64,000 nt of DNA from Fodinibacter luteus (GCF_039541575.1 NZ_BAABGM010000007.1:124001-188000), one strand, 5' to 3'. Counted from the first letter of the stretch, positions 25,101 through 33,193 are shown. A program made the numbers and translations. The notes: generated from the letters alone by a model not told the origin.

Positions 25101-25380
25101 GGCCCACGCCCTCACCGCGCACGAGCCCGACGCCAAGGCCCCCGCACCCCCGGCATCCGAGCCGGTCGGCACCGGGACGGCGCCCGAGCCGGTCGGCCCC
25201 GGGACGGCGCCCGAGCCGGTCGGCACCGGGACGGCGCAGGAACCGGTCGGGACGGGACCGGCATCCGAGCCGCCCCCAGCACCCCGAGCGCGCCGCAAGC
25301 GCGGCCGCGTCGTCGCGCCCGCCGGCCCGCCTCGGGCCGCCCAGCCCGAGGGTCCGTCCTCCGACGAGCCGGGCGCCTGA
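22177..25380 (+). CDS. rne: Ribonuclease E/G family endoribonuclease
   Basis: 1067 residues from ATG 22177 (GAAAGG upstream; earlier in-frame starts lie in non-conserved sequence). Main 5'-end-sensitive endoribonuclease for mRNA decay and rRNA processing. Residues 1-400 are a disordered, Ala/Glu/Lys-rich extension with (K-E-A) repeats and Arg-rich blocks (RSRRRRGGRGRRG, RRRRRRRGG) that likely bind RNA. The S1 domain is about 430-520 (GNVYLGRVQNVLPSMEAAFVD). DNase I-like catalytic Asp residues lie in MTVVDVNTGKFVG (about 714) and VIDFIDM (about 761). The Zn-link is CEHC (about 820). A second low-complexity tail follows. Extensions on both sides of the catalytic core are the actinobacterial layout. 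Confidence 0.95.
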   Translation: MASENDPTATSDASAAPAEPTVEPTAPVERPKRRRATKKAATPAPQEARDDDVGTAPAQAVADGPELDASAAPSPRKRAAKRTTTTGAKAKEDKEAKEAKEAKEAKAKGAKPKETKAKGATARGRTKALVEEPVDGVEPGADTLALEVEPVVEEPTDVAGPAADEEGTAWAEATPEADATTEPAADATAEATPNASTEPAPKETPTPVVPSFGLLFQAPEPVAPRRRRATSPAQAPVERPAADEASDADGEPSADAEAAEVAGEEAERPTDERGGDEAEAGGRSRRRRGGRGRRGRSQAEDDQAGTASADTSAEGDETDDTGPAEDDADADGGSTRRRRRRRRGGSSGDGEDQDPPGTVTRVREPRSQREEPTAVKGSTRLEAKKQRRREGREAGRRRTVITEAEFLARRESVERVMVVRGRGDRTQIGVLEDGVLVEHYVSRETTASMAGNVYLGRVQNVLPSMEAAFVDIGKGRNAVLYAGEVNWDAAGLEGGQARRIENALTSGDTVLVQVTKDPIGHKGARLTSQVSLPGRYLVYVPEGQMTGISRKLPDTERARLKAILKQVVPDSAGVIVRTAAEGASEEELRADVERLTKIWDKIKARAESAGAKKSGSGGAPALLHGEPDLTVRVIRDVFTEDFTSLVVSGDKAWSEVSQYVEDVAPDLAPRLQRWTAEEDVFAAHRIDEALAKAMDRKVWLPSGGSLVIDRTEAMTVVDVNTGKFVGSGGNLEETVTKNNLEAAEEIVRQLRLRDIGGIIVIDFIDMVLESNRDLVVRRLLECLGRDRTKHQVAEVTSLGLVQMTRKRVGSGLIEVFSEPCEHCAGRGIVVHTEPVDRGGSSDSGGSGQGGSRSGRGRRGGTAGGASGSTGSGSGSDHGAAEEARTPSGPTAAQIAAAAHAAALRKAEAVESSNAGAAAGSAEAAPVVEPSDAGASPEPSAEADAVVEPTPAPVDEERPPAHTGLLATVAGVASAVAHALTAHEPDAKAPAPPASEPVGTGTAPEPVGPGTAPEPVGTGTAQEPVGTGPASEPPPAPRARRKRGRVVAPAGPPRAAQPEGPSSDEPGA
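22459..22494 (+). repeat. 9-bp in-frame tandem repeat in rne
   Basis: GAGGCCAAG repeated four times, coding Glu-Ala-Lys in the N-terminal extension. Confidence 0.8.
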
Positions 25381-25408
25381 GCCGCACGGCGGTCGGAGCC
25401 CTCGCGAT

Positions 25409-25437
25409 TTGGAGGCCTCCGACGGCCCCGGTAGGCT
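25409..25437 (+). promoter_or_regulatory. rplU-rpmA promoter
   Basis: TTGGAG (25409-25414), 17-bp spacer, TAGGCT (25432-25437). It gives a leader of about 95 nt before the rplU GTG, in contrast to the leaderless genes around it. Confidence 0.65.
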
Positions 25438-25539
25438 GGACCGTCGGTGCGTCCACCGAGCTGATGTCCCGTGTCGTCCACGGGGTCGCGATCGGCCGGT
25501 CATCCAGGAGATGTGCCCGTAGCGAAAGTGAGTACGACT

Positions 25540-25845
25540 GTGTACGCGATTGTGCGCGCAGGTGGTCGCCAGGAGAAGGTCTCCGTCGGTGACGTCCTGC
25601 TCATCGACAGGATCGGCCAGGCCGGCGACAAGGTGCAGCTCCAGCCGCTGCTCGTCGTCGACGGGGGCACCGTGACGAGCGACGCGAGCAAGCTCGCCAA
25701 GGTGAAGGTCACGGCCGAGGTCGTCAAGGCGGCCAAGGGCCCCAAGATCACGATCCTGAAGTACAAGAACAAGACCGGGTACCGCAAGCGCCAGGGCCAC
25801 CGCCAGCCGCTCACCCAGGTCAAGATCACCGCGATCGACGCCTGA
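25540..25845 (+). CDS. rplU: 50S ribosomal protein L21
   Basis: 101 residues starting VYAIVRAGGRQEKVSVGD, the exact family N-terminus, from GTG 25540. GTG 25513 would add nine residues but its CAGGAG site is only two bases away. The C-terminus KKTGYRKRQGHRQPLT-like block (KTGYRKRQGHRQPL) binds 23S rRNA. It is paired with rpmA, 34 bases downstream, and both precede obgE as in most bacteria. Confidence 0.95.
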   Translation: MYAIVRAGGRQEKVSVGDVLLIDRIGQAGDKVQLQPLLVVDGGTVTSDASKLAKVKVTAEVVKAAKGPKITILKYKNKTGYRKRQGHRQPLTQVKITAIDA

Positions 25846-25879
25846 TCGCCGCCCGGAACTCACTCGAAGGACTACTGAC

Positions 25880-26149
25880 ATGGCACACAAGAAGGGTGCG
25901 TCCTCGACCCGCAACGGTCGCGACTCGAACGCCCAGTACCTCGGCGTGAAGCGCTACGGCGGCCAGGAGGTCAAGGCCGGCGAGATCCTCGTCCGCCAGC
26001 GCGGCACGCACTTCCACCCCGGAAACGGCGTCGGCCGTGGCGGCGACGACACGCTCTTCGCGCTCGTCGCGGGTGCGGTCAGGTTCGGCTCCAAGCGGGG
26101 CCGCAAGACCGTCAACATCGTCCCGGCGGAGACCGTCGCCGCGGAGTGA
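25880..26149 (+). CDS. rpmA: 50S ribosomal protein L27
   Basis: 89 residues, MAHKKGASSTRNGRDS N-terminus reaching toward the peptidyl-transferase centre, followed by KRYGGQEVKAGEILVRQRGT and HPGNGVGRGGDDTLFA. No N-terminal cleavage extension of the Firmicutes type is present. Full length; GAAGGA lies upstream of the ATG. Terminated by the 13-bp hairpin at 26193. Confidence 0.98.
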   Translation: MAHKKGASSTRNGRDSNAQYLGVKRYGGQEVKAGEILVRQRGTHFHPGNGVGRGGDDTLFALVAGAVRFGSKRGRKTVNIVPAETVAAE

Positions 26150-26192
26150 CGCTCGGGCCGGGTGCCACCACCCGGCCGCATGACCACGTCGT

Positions 26193-26223
26193 CGAGGGGC
26201 GGGCCGCGCAGGCCCGCCCCTCG
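26193..26223 (+). terminator. Hairpin terminator after rpmA
   Basis: CGAGGGGCGGGCC and GGCCCGCCCCTCG: perfect 13-bp arms, 5-nt GCGCA loop, 43 bases after the rpmA stop. Confidence 0.75.
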
Positions 26224-26265
26224 CGGCATCCCAGAGGAACCGAGAAGGACTGAAGGAGCGCAGGC

Positions 26266-27792
26266 ATGACGACCTTCGTCGACCGCGTCGTGCTGCACGT
26301 CGCCGCCGGGAACGGTGGCCACGGCGTGGCCTCGGTCAAGCGTGAGAAGTTCAAGCCGCTCGGCGGCCCGGACGGCGGCAACGGGGGCCGGGGCGGGTCG
26401 GTCGTCCTCGCCGTCGACCCGCAGGCCACGACGCTCCTGGACTACCACCACACCCCGCACCGGCGCGCAGCCAACGGCCGGCCGGGCGCCGGCGACGAGC
26501 GCAACGGCGCCGACGGCGCCGACCTCGTGCTCAAGGTCCCCGAGGGGACCGTCGTCACCTCGGCCGACGGCACCCTGCTCGCCGACCTCGTCGGGCCCGA
26601 CACGACCTTCGTCGTGGCGCGCGGCGGCCGCGGGGGTCTCGGGAACAAGGCGCTCGCGAGCCCGCGGCGCAAGGCCCCCGGCTTCGCGCTGCTCGGCGAG
26701 CCGGGGGAGTCGCTCGACATCGTGCTCGAGCTGAAGTCGATCGCCGACGTGGCGCTCATCGGGTTCCCGAGCGCCGGCAAGTCCTCCCTCGTCTCGGTGC
26801 TGTCCGCCGCGCGCCCGAAGATCGCCGACTACCCGTTCACGACGCTCGTGCCCAACCTCGGCGTCGTGACGGCCGGGTCGGAGCGGTACACGATCGCCGA
26901 CGTGCCCGGGCTCATCCCGGGCGCGAGCGAGGGCAAGGGCCTGGGCCTGGAGTTCCTGCGCCACGTCGAGCGGTGCTCGGTGCTCGTCCACGTCGTCGAC
27001 TGCGCGACGCTCGAGCCGGGGCGCGACCCGATGACCGACCTCGACGTCATCGAGGCCGAGCTCGCCGCGTACGTCACCGACGACTCGCTCGGCGGCCGGC
27101 CGCTGTCCGAGCGCACCCGCGTCGTCGTGCTCAACAAGGCCGACGTGCCGGAGGCGCGCGAGCTCGCCGAGATGGTCCAGCCGATGCTCGAGGAGCGCGG
27201 TCTCGAGGTGCACATCGTCTCCGCGGTCGCCCACATCGGGCTCAAGGAGCTGGGCTTCGCGCTGGCCCGACACGTGGCCGCCGCGCGCGCCGAGATCGCG
27301 GCCCGCGTGCCCGAGCGGCAGCGGGTGGTCATCCGGCCGACTGCGGTCGACGACGCCGGCTTCCACGTCCGGCGCGAGAACACGACGGACGGCGAGGTCT
27401 TCCGGGTCATCGGCGAGCGCCCGACCCGGTGGGTGCGCCAGACCGACTTCGCCAACGACGAGGCCGTCGGCTACCTCGCCGACCGGCTCAACCGGCTCGG
27501 TGTCGAGGAGGCCCTCCTGGCGGCGGGCGCCGTGTCGGGGTCGACCGTGCTCATCGGCCCGGAGGACGACGCGGTCGTCTTCGACTGGGAGCCGACGATG
27601 AGCGCCGGGGCCGAGCTGCTCACCGGGCCGCGCGGATCGGACGTCCGCCTCGAGAACGAGGGCGGGCGCAAGACCCGGGCGGAGAAGCGCGAGGAGTTCC
27701 ACGCGCGCAAGGACGCCCAGACGGTGGCCCGCGACGAGCTGGCCCAGGAGCGGCGGGCCGGCCACTGGGCGAGCGTGCGCGAGGAGGACTGA
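26266..27792 (+). CDS. obgE: GTPase Obg/CgtA
   Basis: 508 residues with AAGGAG upstream of the ATG. The glycine-rich Obg domain (about 1-158, GGPDGGNGGRGGSVVL) is followed by the G domain (GFPSAGKSSL at about 165, DVPGLIPGASEGKGLG, NKAD) and the OCT domain (about 350-430, VFRVIGERPTRWVRQTDFAN). A basic-acidic tail follows (GRKTRAEKREEFHARKD). Obg acts in 50S assembly and stress control. Its place after rplU-rpmA and before proB is the standard actinobacterial order. Confidence 0.97.
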   Translation: MTTFVDRVVLHVAAGNGGHGVASVKREKFKPLGGPDGGNGGRGGSVVLAVDPQATTLLDYHHTPHRRAANGRPGAGDERNGADGADLVLKVPEGTVVTSADGTLLADLVGPDTTFVVARGGRGGLGNKALASPRRKAPGFALLGEPGESLDIVLELKSIADVALIGFPSAGKSSLVSVLSAARPKIADYPFTTLVPNLGVVTAGSERYTIADVPGLIPGASEGKGLGLEFLRHVERCSVLVHVVDCATLEPGRDPMTDLDVIEAELAAYVTDDSLGGRPLSERTRVVVLNKADVPEARELAEMVQPMLEERGLEVHIVSAVAHIGLKELGFALARHVAAARAEIAARVPERQRVVIRPTAVDDAGFHVRRENTTDGEVFRVIGERPTRWVRQTDFANDEAVGYLADRLNRLGVEEALLAAGAVSGSTVLIGPEDDAVVFDWEPTMSAGAELLTGPRGSDVRLENEGGRKTRAEKREEFHARKDAQTVARDELAQERRAGHWASVREED

Positions 27793-27843
27793 CGGCGGCC
27801 GTGGGGCTCGTGGACCGCGCCCGGGCCGACACGGGTCGCTCAC

Positions 27844-27849
27844 TAGACT
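27844..27849 (+). promoter_or_regulatory. Predicted leaderless -10, proB
   Basis: TAGACT ends 7 bases before GTG 27857, in the 64-base gap after obgE. Confidence 0.5.
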
Positions 27850-27856
27850 CGCGGCC

Positions 27857-29008
27857 GTGAGCAGCCCGCAGGACGACCGAGGCCACCCGGCATCCTCCCT
27901 GCGCCGCACGCTCGGGGAGGGGCAGCGCCTCGTCGTCAAGGTCGGGTCGTCATCGCTGACGAGTGCCGACGGCGGGCACCTCGACCTCAACGCCCTCCGG
28001 GACCTCGTCGACGTGCTGGCGACGCGGCGGCGCGAGGGCCGGCAGGTCGTGCTCGTCTCCTCCGGAGCCATCGCCGCCGGCATCGGGCCGCTCGGCCTGG
28101 ACCGCCGCCCGGCCGACCTCGCGACCCAGCAGGCGGCAGCCAGCGTCGGGCAGGGCGCGCTCGTCGCGGCCTACCAGGCGGCGTTCTGGGGGCACGGGCT
28201 GACCGTCGGCCAGGTGCTCCTCACGGCCGACGACGTGACCCGGCGTACCCACTACACGAACGCCAGGCGCACCCTCGAGCGCCTCCTCGAGCTCGGGATC
28301 GTGCCGATCGTCAACGAGAACGACACCGTCGCCACGCACGAGATCCGGTTCGGCGACAACGACCGGCTCGCCGCGCTCGTCGCGGACCTCGTCGGTGCCG
28401 ACGGCCTTGTCCTGCTCACCGACGTCGACGCGCTCTACGACGGACCGCCGGCGCACGGCGGGTCCCGGCGGGTTCCGCTCGTCGCGACGAGCGCCGACCT
28501 GGATGCCGTGCGCATCGGCGGCACCGGCTCGGCCGTCGGGAGCGGCGGCATGGTGACCAAGGTCGAGGCGGCCGGCATCGCCGGGGCGGCCGGCATCCCG
28601 ACGATGCTCACCCGTCTGGCCGACGTCACGGCGGCGCTGACCGAGGGCGACGTGGGCACCGTGTTCGCGCCCGCGGCGGCGACCCGGGCCTCCCGCAAGC
28701 GGTGGCTCGCGCACGCGACGACCGCCCGGGGGAGGCTCCTGCTCGACGAGGGTGCGGTCGCCGCGGTGACCCACCGGCGCAAGTCCCTGCTCCCCGCGGG
28801 GATCACCGGGGTCGAGGGCGCCTTCGCCGCCGGGGACCCCGTCGACGTGTGCGAGCCCGGTGGCGCCGTCATCGCCCGCGGGCTCGTCAACTACGCGGCG
28901 ACCGAGCTGCCCCGCCTCCTCGGGCGCTCGACCCGCGACCTCGCCCGCGAGCTCGGACCGGAGTACGAGCGCGAGGTCATCCATCGTGACGACCTCGTCG
29001 TGCTCTAG
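27857..29008 (+). CDS. proB: Glutamate 5-kinase
   Basis: 383 residues; the first step of proline synthesis, ATP-dependent formation of gamma-glutamyl phosphate. Amino-acid-kinase motifs: VVKVGSSSLTS, LVSSGAIAAG, IVNENDTVATHEIRFGDNDRLAALVA, and GSGGMVTKVEAAGIA. A C-terminal PUA domain (about 290-375, GRLLLDEGAVAAVTHRRKSLL) gives the long two-domain form. Normally followed by proA; here pdxY and a repeat block intervene, so the two are transcribed separately. Confidence 0.97.
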   Translation: MSSPQDDRGHPASSLRRTLGEGQRLVVKVGSSSLTSADGGHLDLNALRDLVDVLATRRREGRQVVLVSSGAIAAGIGPLGLDRRPADLATQQAAASVGQGALVAAYQAAFWGHGLTVGQVLLTADDVTRRTHYTNARRTLERLLELGIVPIVNENDTVATHEIRFGDNDRLAALVADLVGADGLVLLTDVDALYDGPPAHGGSRRVPLVATSADLDAVRIGGTGSAVGSGGMVTKVEAAGIAGAAGIPTMLTRLADVTAALTEGDVGTVFAPAAATRASRKRWLAHATTARGRLLLDEGAVAAVTHRRKSLLPAGITGVEGAFAAGDPVDVCEPGGAVIARGLVNYAATELPRLLGRSTRDLARELGPEYEREVIHRDDLVVL

Positions 29009-29073
29009 CGGTCAGCGGGCTGCTCGGTGAGCGGGCCGCTCGGTGGGCGGTCAGCGGACGGCTTTCTGGGCGG

Positions 29074-29928
29074 TCAGCGGACTTGCTCGACCTCGAACTG
29101 CATCCGCGGGTGGGCGATCTCGTGCTGGCTCTGGACGAGCTGCAGCTCCCGGCGCCCGGAGCCGTGGGTGCGCTCGAGGAGGTCGAACACGCTCGACACG
29201 GTGCGGCCGAGGGCCACGGCGGCATCCCCGGTGTCGAGGAGGTGTGCGGTGAACAGGGCGGCCGTGACGTCGCCCGACCCGTTCGCCTTGATCGGCAGGT
29301 GGGGGGTGCGCACGAGCCAGGCGCCGTCGCCGTGCACGGCGAGCATCTCGATGGTGCCCTCGGGCCGGTCCGGGCGGAGCACGCTCGTGACGAGCACGGT
29401 GCTCGGGCCCATGGCGCGGGCCCGGTCGACGGCGTCGAGCGTGGAGTCGAGGTCGCCGGGGTCGGTCTCGGTGAGGAAGCCGAGCTCGAACTGGTTGGGG
29501 GTGATGAGGTCCGCCTGCGGCACGACCCGTTCGCGCAGGAGCACCGGGATCGCCGGGTGCACGAAGCAGCCCGACGCCGCGTTGCCCATGACGGGGTCGC
29601 AGGCGTAGACGGCGGCCGGGTTGACGGCCTTGGTGCGGGCGACCGCGTCGAGGATGACCTCGCCGATCTGCTCGCCGCCCTGGTAGCCGGAGAGCACGGC
29701 GTCGACGTCGCCCAGCGCGCCGCGCTCCTCGATGCCGGTCACGACCTCCCGGACGTCCTCGGGCGGCATGAGGGGGCCGCGCCAGGCGCCGTACCCGGTG
29801 TGGTTGGAGAAGTGCACCGTGTTGACCGGCCAGACCTCGACGCCGAGCCGCTGGAGCGGGAAGACGGCGGCCGAGTTGCCGACGTGGCCGTAGGCCACCG
29901 AGGACTGGATGGACAGGATCGTCGTCAC
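29074..29928 (-). CDS. pdxY: Pyridoxal kinase
   Basis: 284 residues from GTG 29928 with GGGAGGA seven bases upstream. PfkB/ribokinase-superfamily kinase for salvage of pyridoxal to PLP. Motifs: ILSIQSSVAYGHVGNSAA, VNTVHFSNHTGYG, LSGYQGG, YACDPVMG, LITPNQFELGFLT, and the catalytic KANGSGDVTAALFTAHLL. It lies convergent to proB and is divided from proA by tandem repeats. Confidence 0.95.
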   Translation of the reverse strand: MTTILSIQSSVAYGHVGNSAAVFPLQRLGVEVWPVNTVHFSNHTGYGAWRGPLMPPEDVREVVTGIEERGALGDVDAVLSGYQGGEQIGEVILDAVARTKAVNPAAVYACDPVMGNAASGCFVHPAIPVLLRERVVPQADLITPNQFELGFLTETDPGDLDSTLDAVDRARAMGPSTVLVTSVLRPDRPEGTIEMLAVHGDGAWLVRTPHLPIKANGSGDVTAALFTAHLLDTGDAAVALGRTVSSVFDLLERTHGSGRRELQLVQSQHEIAHPRMQFEVEQVR

Positions 29929-30002
29929 CGCGTCATCCTCCCAGACCGGTGGTGCCGCGGTGGGGGCTGCGGCAGGGATGCCGTGCGGCAGGCATGCCGT
30001 GC

Positions 30003-30192
30003 GGCGGCGACCCGGGGTCGGTGCCCGGCGGTGGCCGGCTGGCGGCGACCCGGGGTCGGTGCCCGGCGGTGGCCGGCTGGCGGTGTTCCGGGGTCGTCGC
30101 CCGGCGGTGGCCGGCTGGCGGTGTTCCGGGGTCGTCGCCCGGCGGTGGCCGGCTGGCGGTGATTCGAGGTCGTCGCCCGGCGGTGGCCCGGC
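30003..30192 (+). repeat. 38-bp tandem repeat, five copies
   Basis: Units start at 30003, 30041, 30079, 30117 and 30155 and end GGCGGTGGCCGGCT. It lies directly upstream of the pdxY start and is not coding. Confidence 0.9.
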
Positions 30193-30211
30193 CGTCAGGA
30201 GTGCCCGTTGC

Positions 30212-30552
30212 GGCACTATCGAATGCTCGCCGTGAGGAAGCAAGTCCCCGGGCACCTTCCGGGCCATCGGATGCGTCCCGTCAACAAGCAGATTGGGGTG
30301 TGCGTCCGTTCCGCGAGCAGATCGGGGTGTGCGTGCGCTCCGCGAGCAGATCGGGGTGTGCCTGCGTTCCGCGAGCAGATCGGGGTGTGCGTCCGTTCCG
30401 CGAGCAGATCGGGGTGTGCGTGCGCTCCGCGAGCAGATCGGGTTGTGCGTGCGGTCGGCGAGCGCCCCTCGGTGTGCCTCGCGAGGACGAGCAATAGCGC
30501 CCCGCGGAGCGCTTCGGTGTCTGCTCGCTGAGGGGATGCATTCAATAGTGCC
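30212..30552 (+). mobile_element. Putative MITE-like element with 15-bp inverted ends
   Basis: GGCACTATCGAATGC at 30212-30226 matches in inverted orientation 30538-30552 (14 of 15). The 341-bp segment between is AT-richer than its surroundings, holds the 29-bp array and no open reading frame of merit. No target-site duplication was identified, so mobility is unproved. Confidence 0.4.
30287..30460 (+). repeat. 29-bp tandem array, six copies
   Basis: Units begin AGCAGATCGGGGTGTGCG at 30287, 30316, 30345, 30374, 30403 and 30432 with no spacers between them, so it is a minisatellite and not a CRISPR. Unit types alternate (GTCCGTT and GTGCGCT versions). Confidence 0.9.
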
Positions 30553-30622
30553 CCCGAGTGTCTTCCTCTGCTGCCCCTCAGACACGTGTGGGAACCCGCC
30601 GACCCCCGAGCGCAGGCCTGCG

Positions 30623-30798
30623 GACCCCGGCGCCGACCCGCCGACCCCGGCGCCGACCCGCCGACCCCGGCGCCGACCCGCCGCCCCCGGAGCAGGCCCG
30701 CCGCCCCCGGCGCAGACCCGCCCCGGCGCGGACCTGCCGCCCCCGGCGCCGACCCGCCGCCCCCGGAGCAGGCCCGCCGCCCCCGGCGCGCCCGTCCG
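30623..30798 (+). repeat. 20-bp GC-rich tandem repeat
   Basis: GACCCCGGCGCCGACCCGCC three times in exact register, then diverging units to about 30798, immediately before the proA promoter. With the arrays to its left it fills the 29929-30807 noncoding interval. Confidence 0.85.
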
Positions 30799-30807
30799 CG
30801 ACCGGCA

Positions 30808-30813
30808 TACCCT
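30808..30813 (+). promoter_or_regulatory. Predicted leaderless -10, proA
   Basis: TACCCT ends 6 bases before ATG 30820. Confidence 0.55.
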
Positions 30814-30819
30814 TGTCCC

Positions 30820-32112
30820 ATGGCTGACCGCACCTCCGGCATCGACCCCGCCGACGTCGAGCGGGTCCGCACCCTCGCCGAGGCAGCCCGCGCCGCGTCG
30901 CGCCGGCTCGCCCTGCTCTCCCGCGCCGAGAAGGACGCCGCCCTGCGCACCCTCGCCGACGCCCTCGACGCCGCGACCGACGACATCGTCGCCGCCAACG
31001 AGCGCGACCTCGCCCGCGGACGGGAGTCCGGGATGCCGGCCGGCCTCCAGGACCGGCTGCGCCTCGACCCGCCACGCGTCGCGGCCGTCGCGCAGGCGCT
31101 GCGCGACATCGCGACCCTGCCGGACCCGGTCGGCGAGATCGTCCGCGGGTCCACGCTCGCCAACGGACTGCAGATCCGCCAGGTCCGCGTGCCCATGGGC
31201 GTCGTCGGCATGATCTACGAGGCCCGCCCCAACGTCACCGTCGACGCCGCCGGCCTCGGCCTGAAGTCGGGCAACGCCGTCATCCTGCGCGGCGGCAGCG
31301 CCGCCGCCGAGACGAACCGGGCCACCGTCGACGTCCTGCGCAGCTCGCTGGCGGCCCAAGGTCTGCCACCGGATACCGTTGCCCTCCTGGAAGGGGGTCA
31401 CGGGGCCGTCCGCGCGCTCATGACGGCGCGCGGGCTCGTCGACCTGCTCATCCCGCGCGGCGGGGCGAGCCTCATCCAGACCGTCGTCACCGAGTCGACC
31501 GTGCCCGTCATCGAGACCGGCGTCGGCAACTGCCACGTCTTCGTCGACACCGCCGCCGACCTCGACAAGGCGCTCGCGATCGCGGTCAACTCCAAGACCC
31601 ACCGGCCCAGTGTCTGCAACGCCGCCGAGTCGCTGCTCGTGCACCGGGACGTCGCGGACGAGTTCCTCCCCAAGGTGCTCGCCGAGCTGTCCGGGGCCGG
31701 CGTCGCCCTCCACACCGACGCACGCTCGGGGGTGGCCGCGGACGTCGCCGGCGTGCCCCACGAGGGCGCCACCGACGAGGACTACGCCACCGAGTACCTC
31801 GCCCTCGAGATGAGCGTGCGGGTCGTCGACACCCTCGACGAGGCCCTCGAGCACATCCGCCGCTTCGGGTCGGGCCACACCGAGGCCATCGTCACCGAGG
31901 ACCGCGCGGCCGCCCGGCGCTTCACGGCCGAGGTCGACGCCGCCGCCGTCATGGTCAACGCCAGCACCCGCTTCACCGACGGCGGCGAGTTCGGCTTCGG
32001 TGCGGAGATCGGGATCTCCACCCAGAAGCTGCACGCGCGCGGCCCGATGGCCCTGCCCGAGCTCACGACGACGAAGTGGGTCGTCGAGGGGGACGGTCAG
32101 GTCAGGGTCTGA
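30820..32112 (+). CDS. proA: Glutamate-5-semialdehyde dehydrogenase
   Basis: 430 residues; reduces gamma-glutamyl phosphate to glutamate semialdehyde in proline synthesis. ALDH-fold motifs: VPMGVVGMIYEARPNVTVDAA-type block (PMGVVGMIYEARPNV), LKSGNAVILRGGS, the segment with catalytic Cys (THRPSVCNAAESLL), and GGEFGFGAEIGISTQKLHARGP. Start at ATG 30820 gives the family N-terminus; longer frames read through the tandem repeats. Converges with the glycosyltransferase gene, overlapping it by 16 bases. Confidence 0.97.
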   Translation: MADRTSGIDPADVERVRTLAEAARAASRRLALLSRAEKDAALRTLADALDAATDDIVAANERDLARGRESGMPAGLQDRLRLDPPRVAAVAQALRDIATLPDPVGEIVRGSTLANGLQIRQVRVPMGVVGMIYEARPNVTVDAAGLGLKSGNAVILRGGSAAAETNRATVDVLRSSLAAQGLPPDTVALLEGGHGAVRALMTARGLVDLLIPRGGASLIQTVVTESTVPVIETGVGNCHVFVDTAADLDKALAIAVNSKTHRPSVCNAAESLLVHRDVADEFLPKVLAELSGAGVALHTDARSGVAADVAGVPHEGATDEDYATEYLALEMSVRVVDTLDEALEHIRRFGSGHTEAIVTEDRAAARRFTAEVDAAAVMVNASTRFTDGGEFGFGAEIGISTQKLHARGPMALPELTTTKWVVEGDGQVRV

Positions 32113-33089
32113 CGAGGGCCCGGGCCCGACCCCCGGCTCCCGTCCGGCTCGGTCTCGAGCGAGTCGTGGGCGACGAAGTACGTGGGACGAGCCTGCAGGG
32201 CCGCGTACGTGCGCCCCACGTACTCCCCGAGGATGCCGAGGGCGAGCAGCTGCACCGCCCCCACCCCGGCGACGATGACGACCGTCGACGTCCAGCCCGG
32301 CAGCGTGTTGCCGAGCAGCATCTCGACGACGGCGAAGACGAGCACCCCGATGGCGGCGAGCCCGCCGAGCAGGCCGAGCCACGTGGCGAAGCGCAGCGGC
32401 GCGATGGAGAACCCGGTCACTCCGTCGACGGACAGCCGGATCATCTTCCCGAGGGGGTACTTCGAGGCGCCGGCGGCCCGGGGCGCGCGTGCGTAGCCGA
32501 CCGACGCGCTCGGGAACCCCAGGGCCGGTACGACGAGGCGCAGCACCCGGTCGTGCTCGGGCAGCGCGTTGACGGCATCGACCGTCGCCCGGGACATGAG
32601 GCGGAAGTCCCCGGCGTCGACGTGGGCGTCGACGTCGGACAGGGCACGGATCGACCGGTAGAACGCCCGGGCGGTCCAGCGCTTGAAGCGGGTGTCGCTC
32701 GAGCGGTCGTGGCGCACGCCGTACACGACGTCGACGTCCTGCGAGCGCGCGACGGCGAGCATCTCGCCGATCACCTCCGGTGGGTCCTGCAGGTCGGCGT
32801 CGATCGTGACGACCCACCGCCCGCGCGCCCGCGCGAGCCCGGCCGAGATCGCGGCCTGGTGCCCGGCGTTGGCCCGCAGGCGGACGACGCGTACCTGGGG
32901 CCACTCACGCCGCAGCCGCTGGAGCAGCACCGGAGTGGCGTCGGTGGAGCCGTCGTCGACGCAGAGCACCTCGTGGGTGACCCCCCAGCTCTCGGCCACC
33001 GGGCGCAGCCGCTCCACGAGCAGCGGGAGCACGGCCTCCTCGTTGTAGATGGGGATGACGACGCTGAGGTCGACGGCTGCGTCGGGCAT
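32097..33089 (-). CDS. Family 2 glycosyltransferase, polyprenyl-phosphate type
   Basis: 330 residues from ATG 33089. GT-A domain: LSVVIPIYNEE, EVLCVDDGSTDATP, the metal-binding VVTIDADLQDPPE and DAGDFRLMSR. Two C-terminal membrane helices (about 232-258 and 268-292, WLGLLGGLAAIGVLVFAVVEM; VVIVAGVGAVQLLALGILGEYVGR) place it with the DPM1/GtrB/ArnC-like enzymes that load a sugar onto undecaprenyl phosphate on the cytoplasmic face. No flippase or GtrA partner is adjacent. The acceptor and sugar cannot be read from sequence. Confidence 0.9.
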   Translation of the reverse strand: MPDAAVDLSVVIPIYNEEAVLPLLVERLRPVAESWGVTHEVLCVDDGSTDATPVLLQRLRREWPQVRVVRLRANAGHQAAISAGLARARGRWVVTIDADLQDPPEVIGEMLAVARSQDVDVVYGVRHDRSSDTRFKRWTARAFYRSIRALSDVDAHVDAGDFRLMSRATVDAVNALPEHDRVLRLVVPALGFPSASVGYARAPRAAGASKYPLGKMIRLSVDGVTGFSIAPLRFATWLGLLGGLAAIGVLVFAVVEMLLGNTLPGWTSTVVIVAGVGAVQLLALGILGEYVGRTYAALQARPTYFVAHDSLETEPDGSRGSGPGPRQTLT

Positions 33090-33095
33090 GGGCCA

Positions 33096-33101
33096 AGGGT
33101 A
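33096..33101 (-). promoter_or_regulatory. Predicted leaderless -10, glycosyltransferase
   Basis: TACCCT on the minus strand, six bases before ATG 33089. Confidence 0.55.
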
Positions 33102-33165
33102 GGTGTCGGCGGGCGGTGGCACCGCACGAACCCCGGGTGACGGCACGGCATCCGGACGCGGCTGA

Positions 33166-33193
33166 GGGCCTCCGAGTATGAGTTCGGAGGCCC
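33166..33193 (+). repeat. 10-bp perfect hairpin
   Basis: GGGCCTCCGA and TCGGAGGCCC around an 8-nt loop, upstream of the glycosyltransferase promoter. Role unclear. Confidence 0.6.

Noticed and set aside
30287..30460. CRISPR array
   Set aside because: The 29-bp period has no spacers between units and there are no cas genes.
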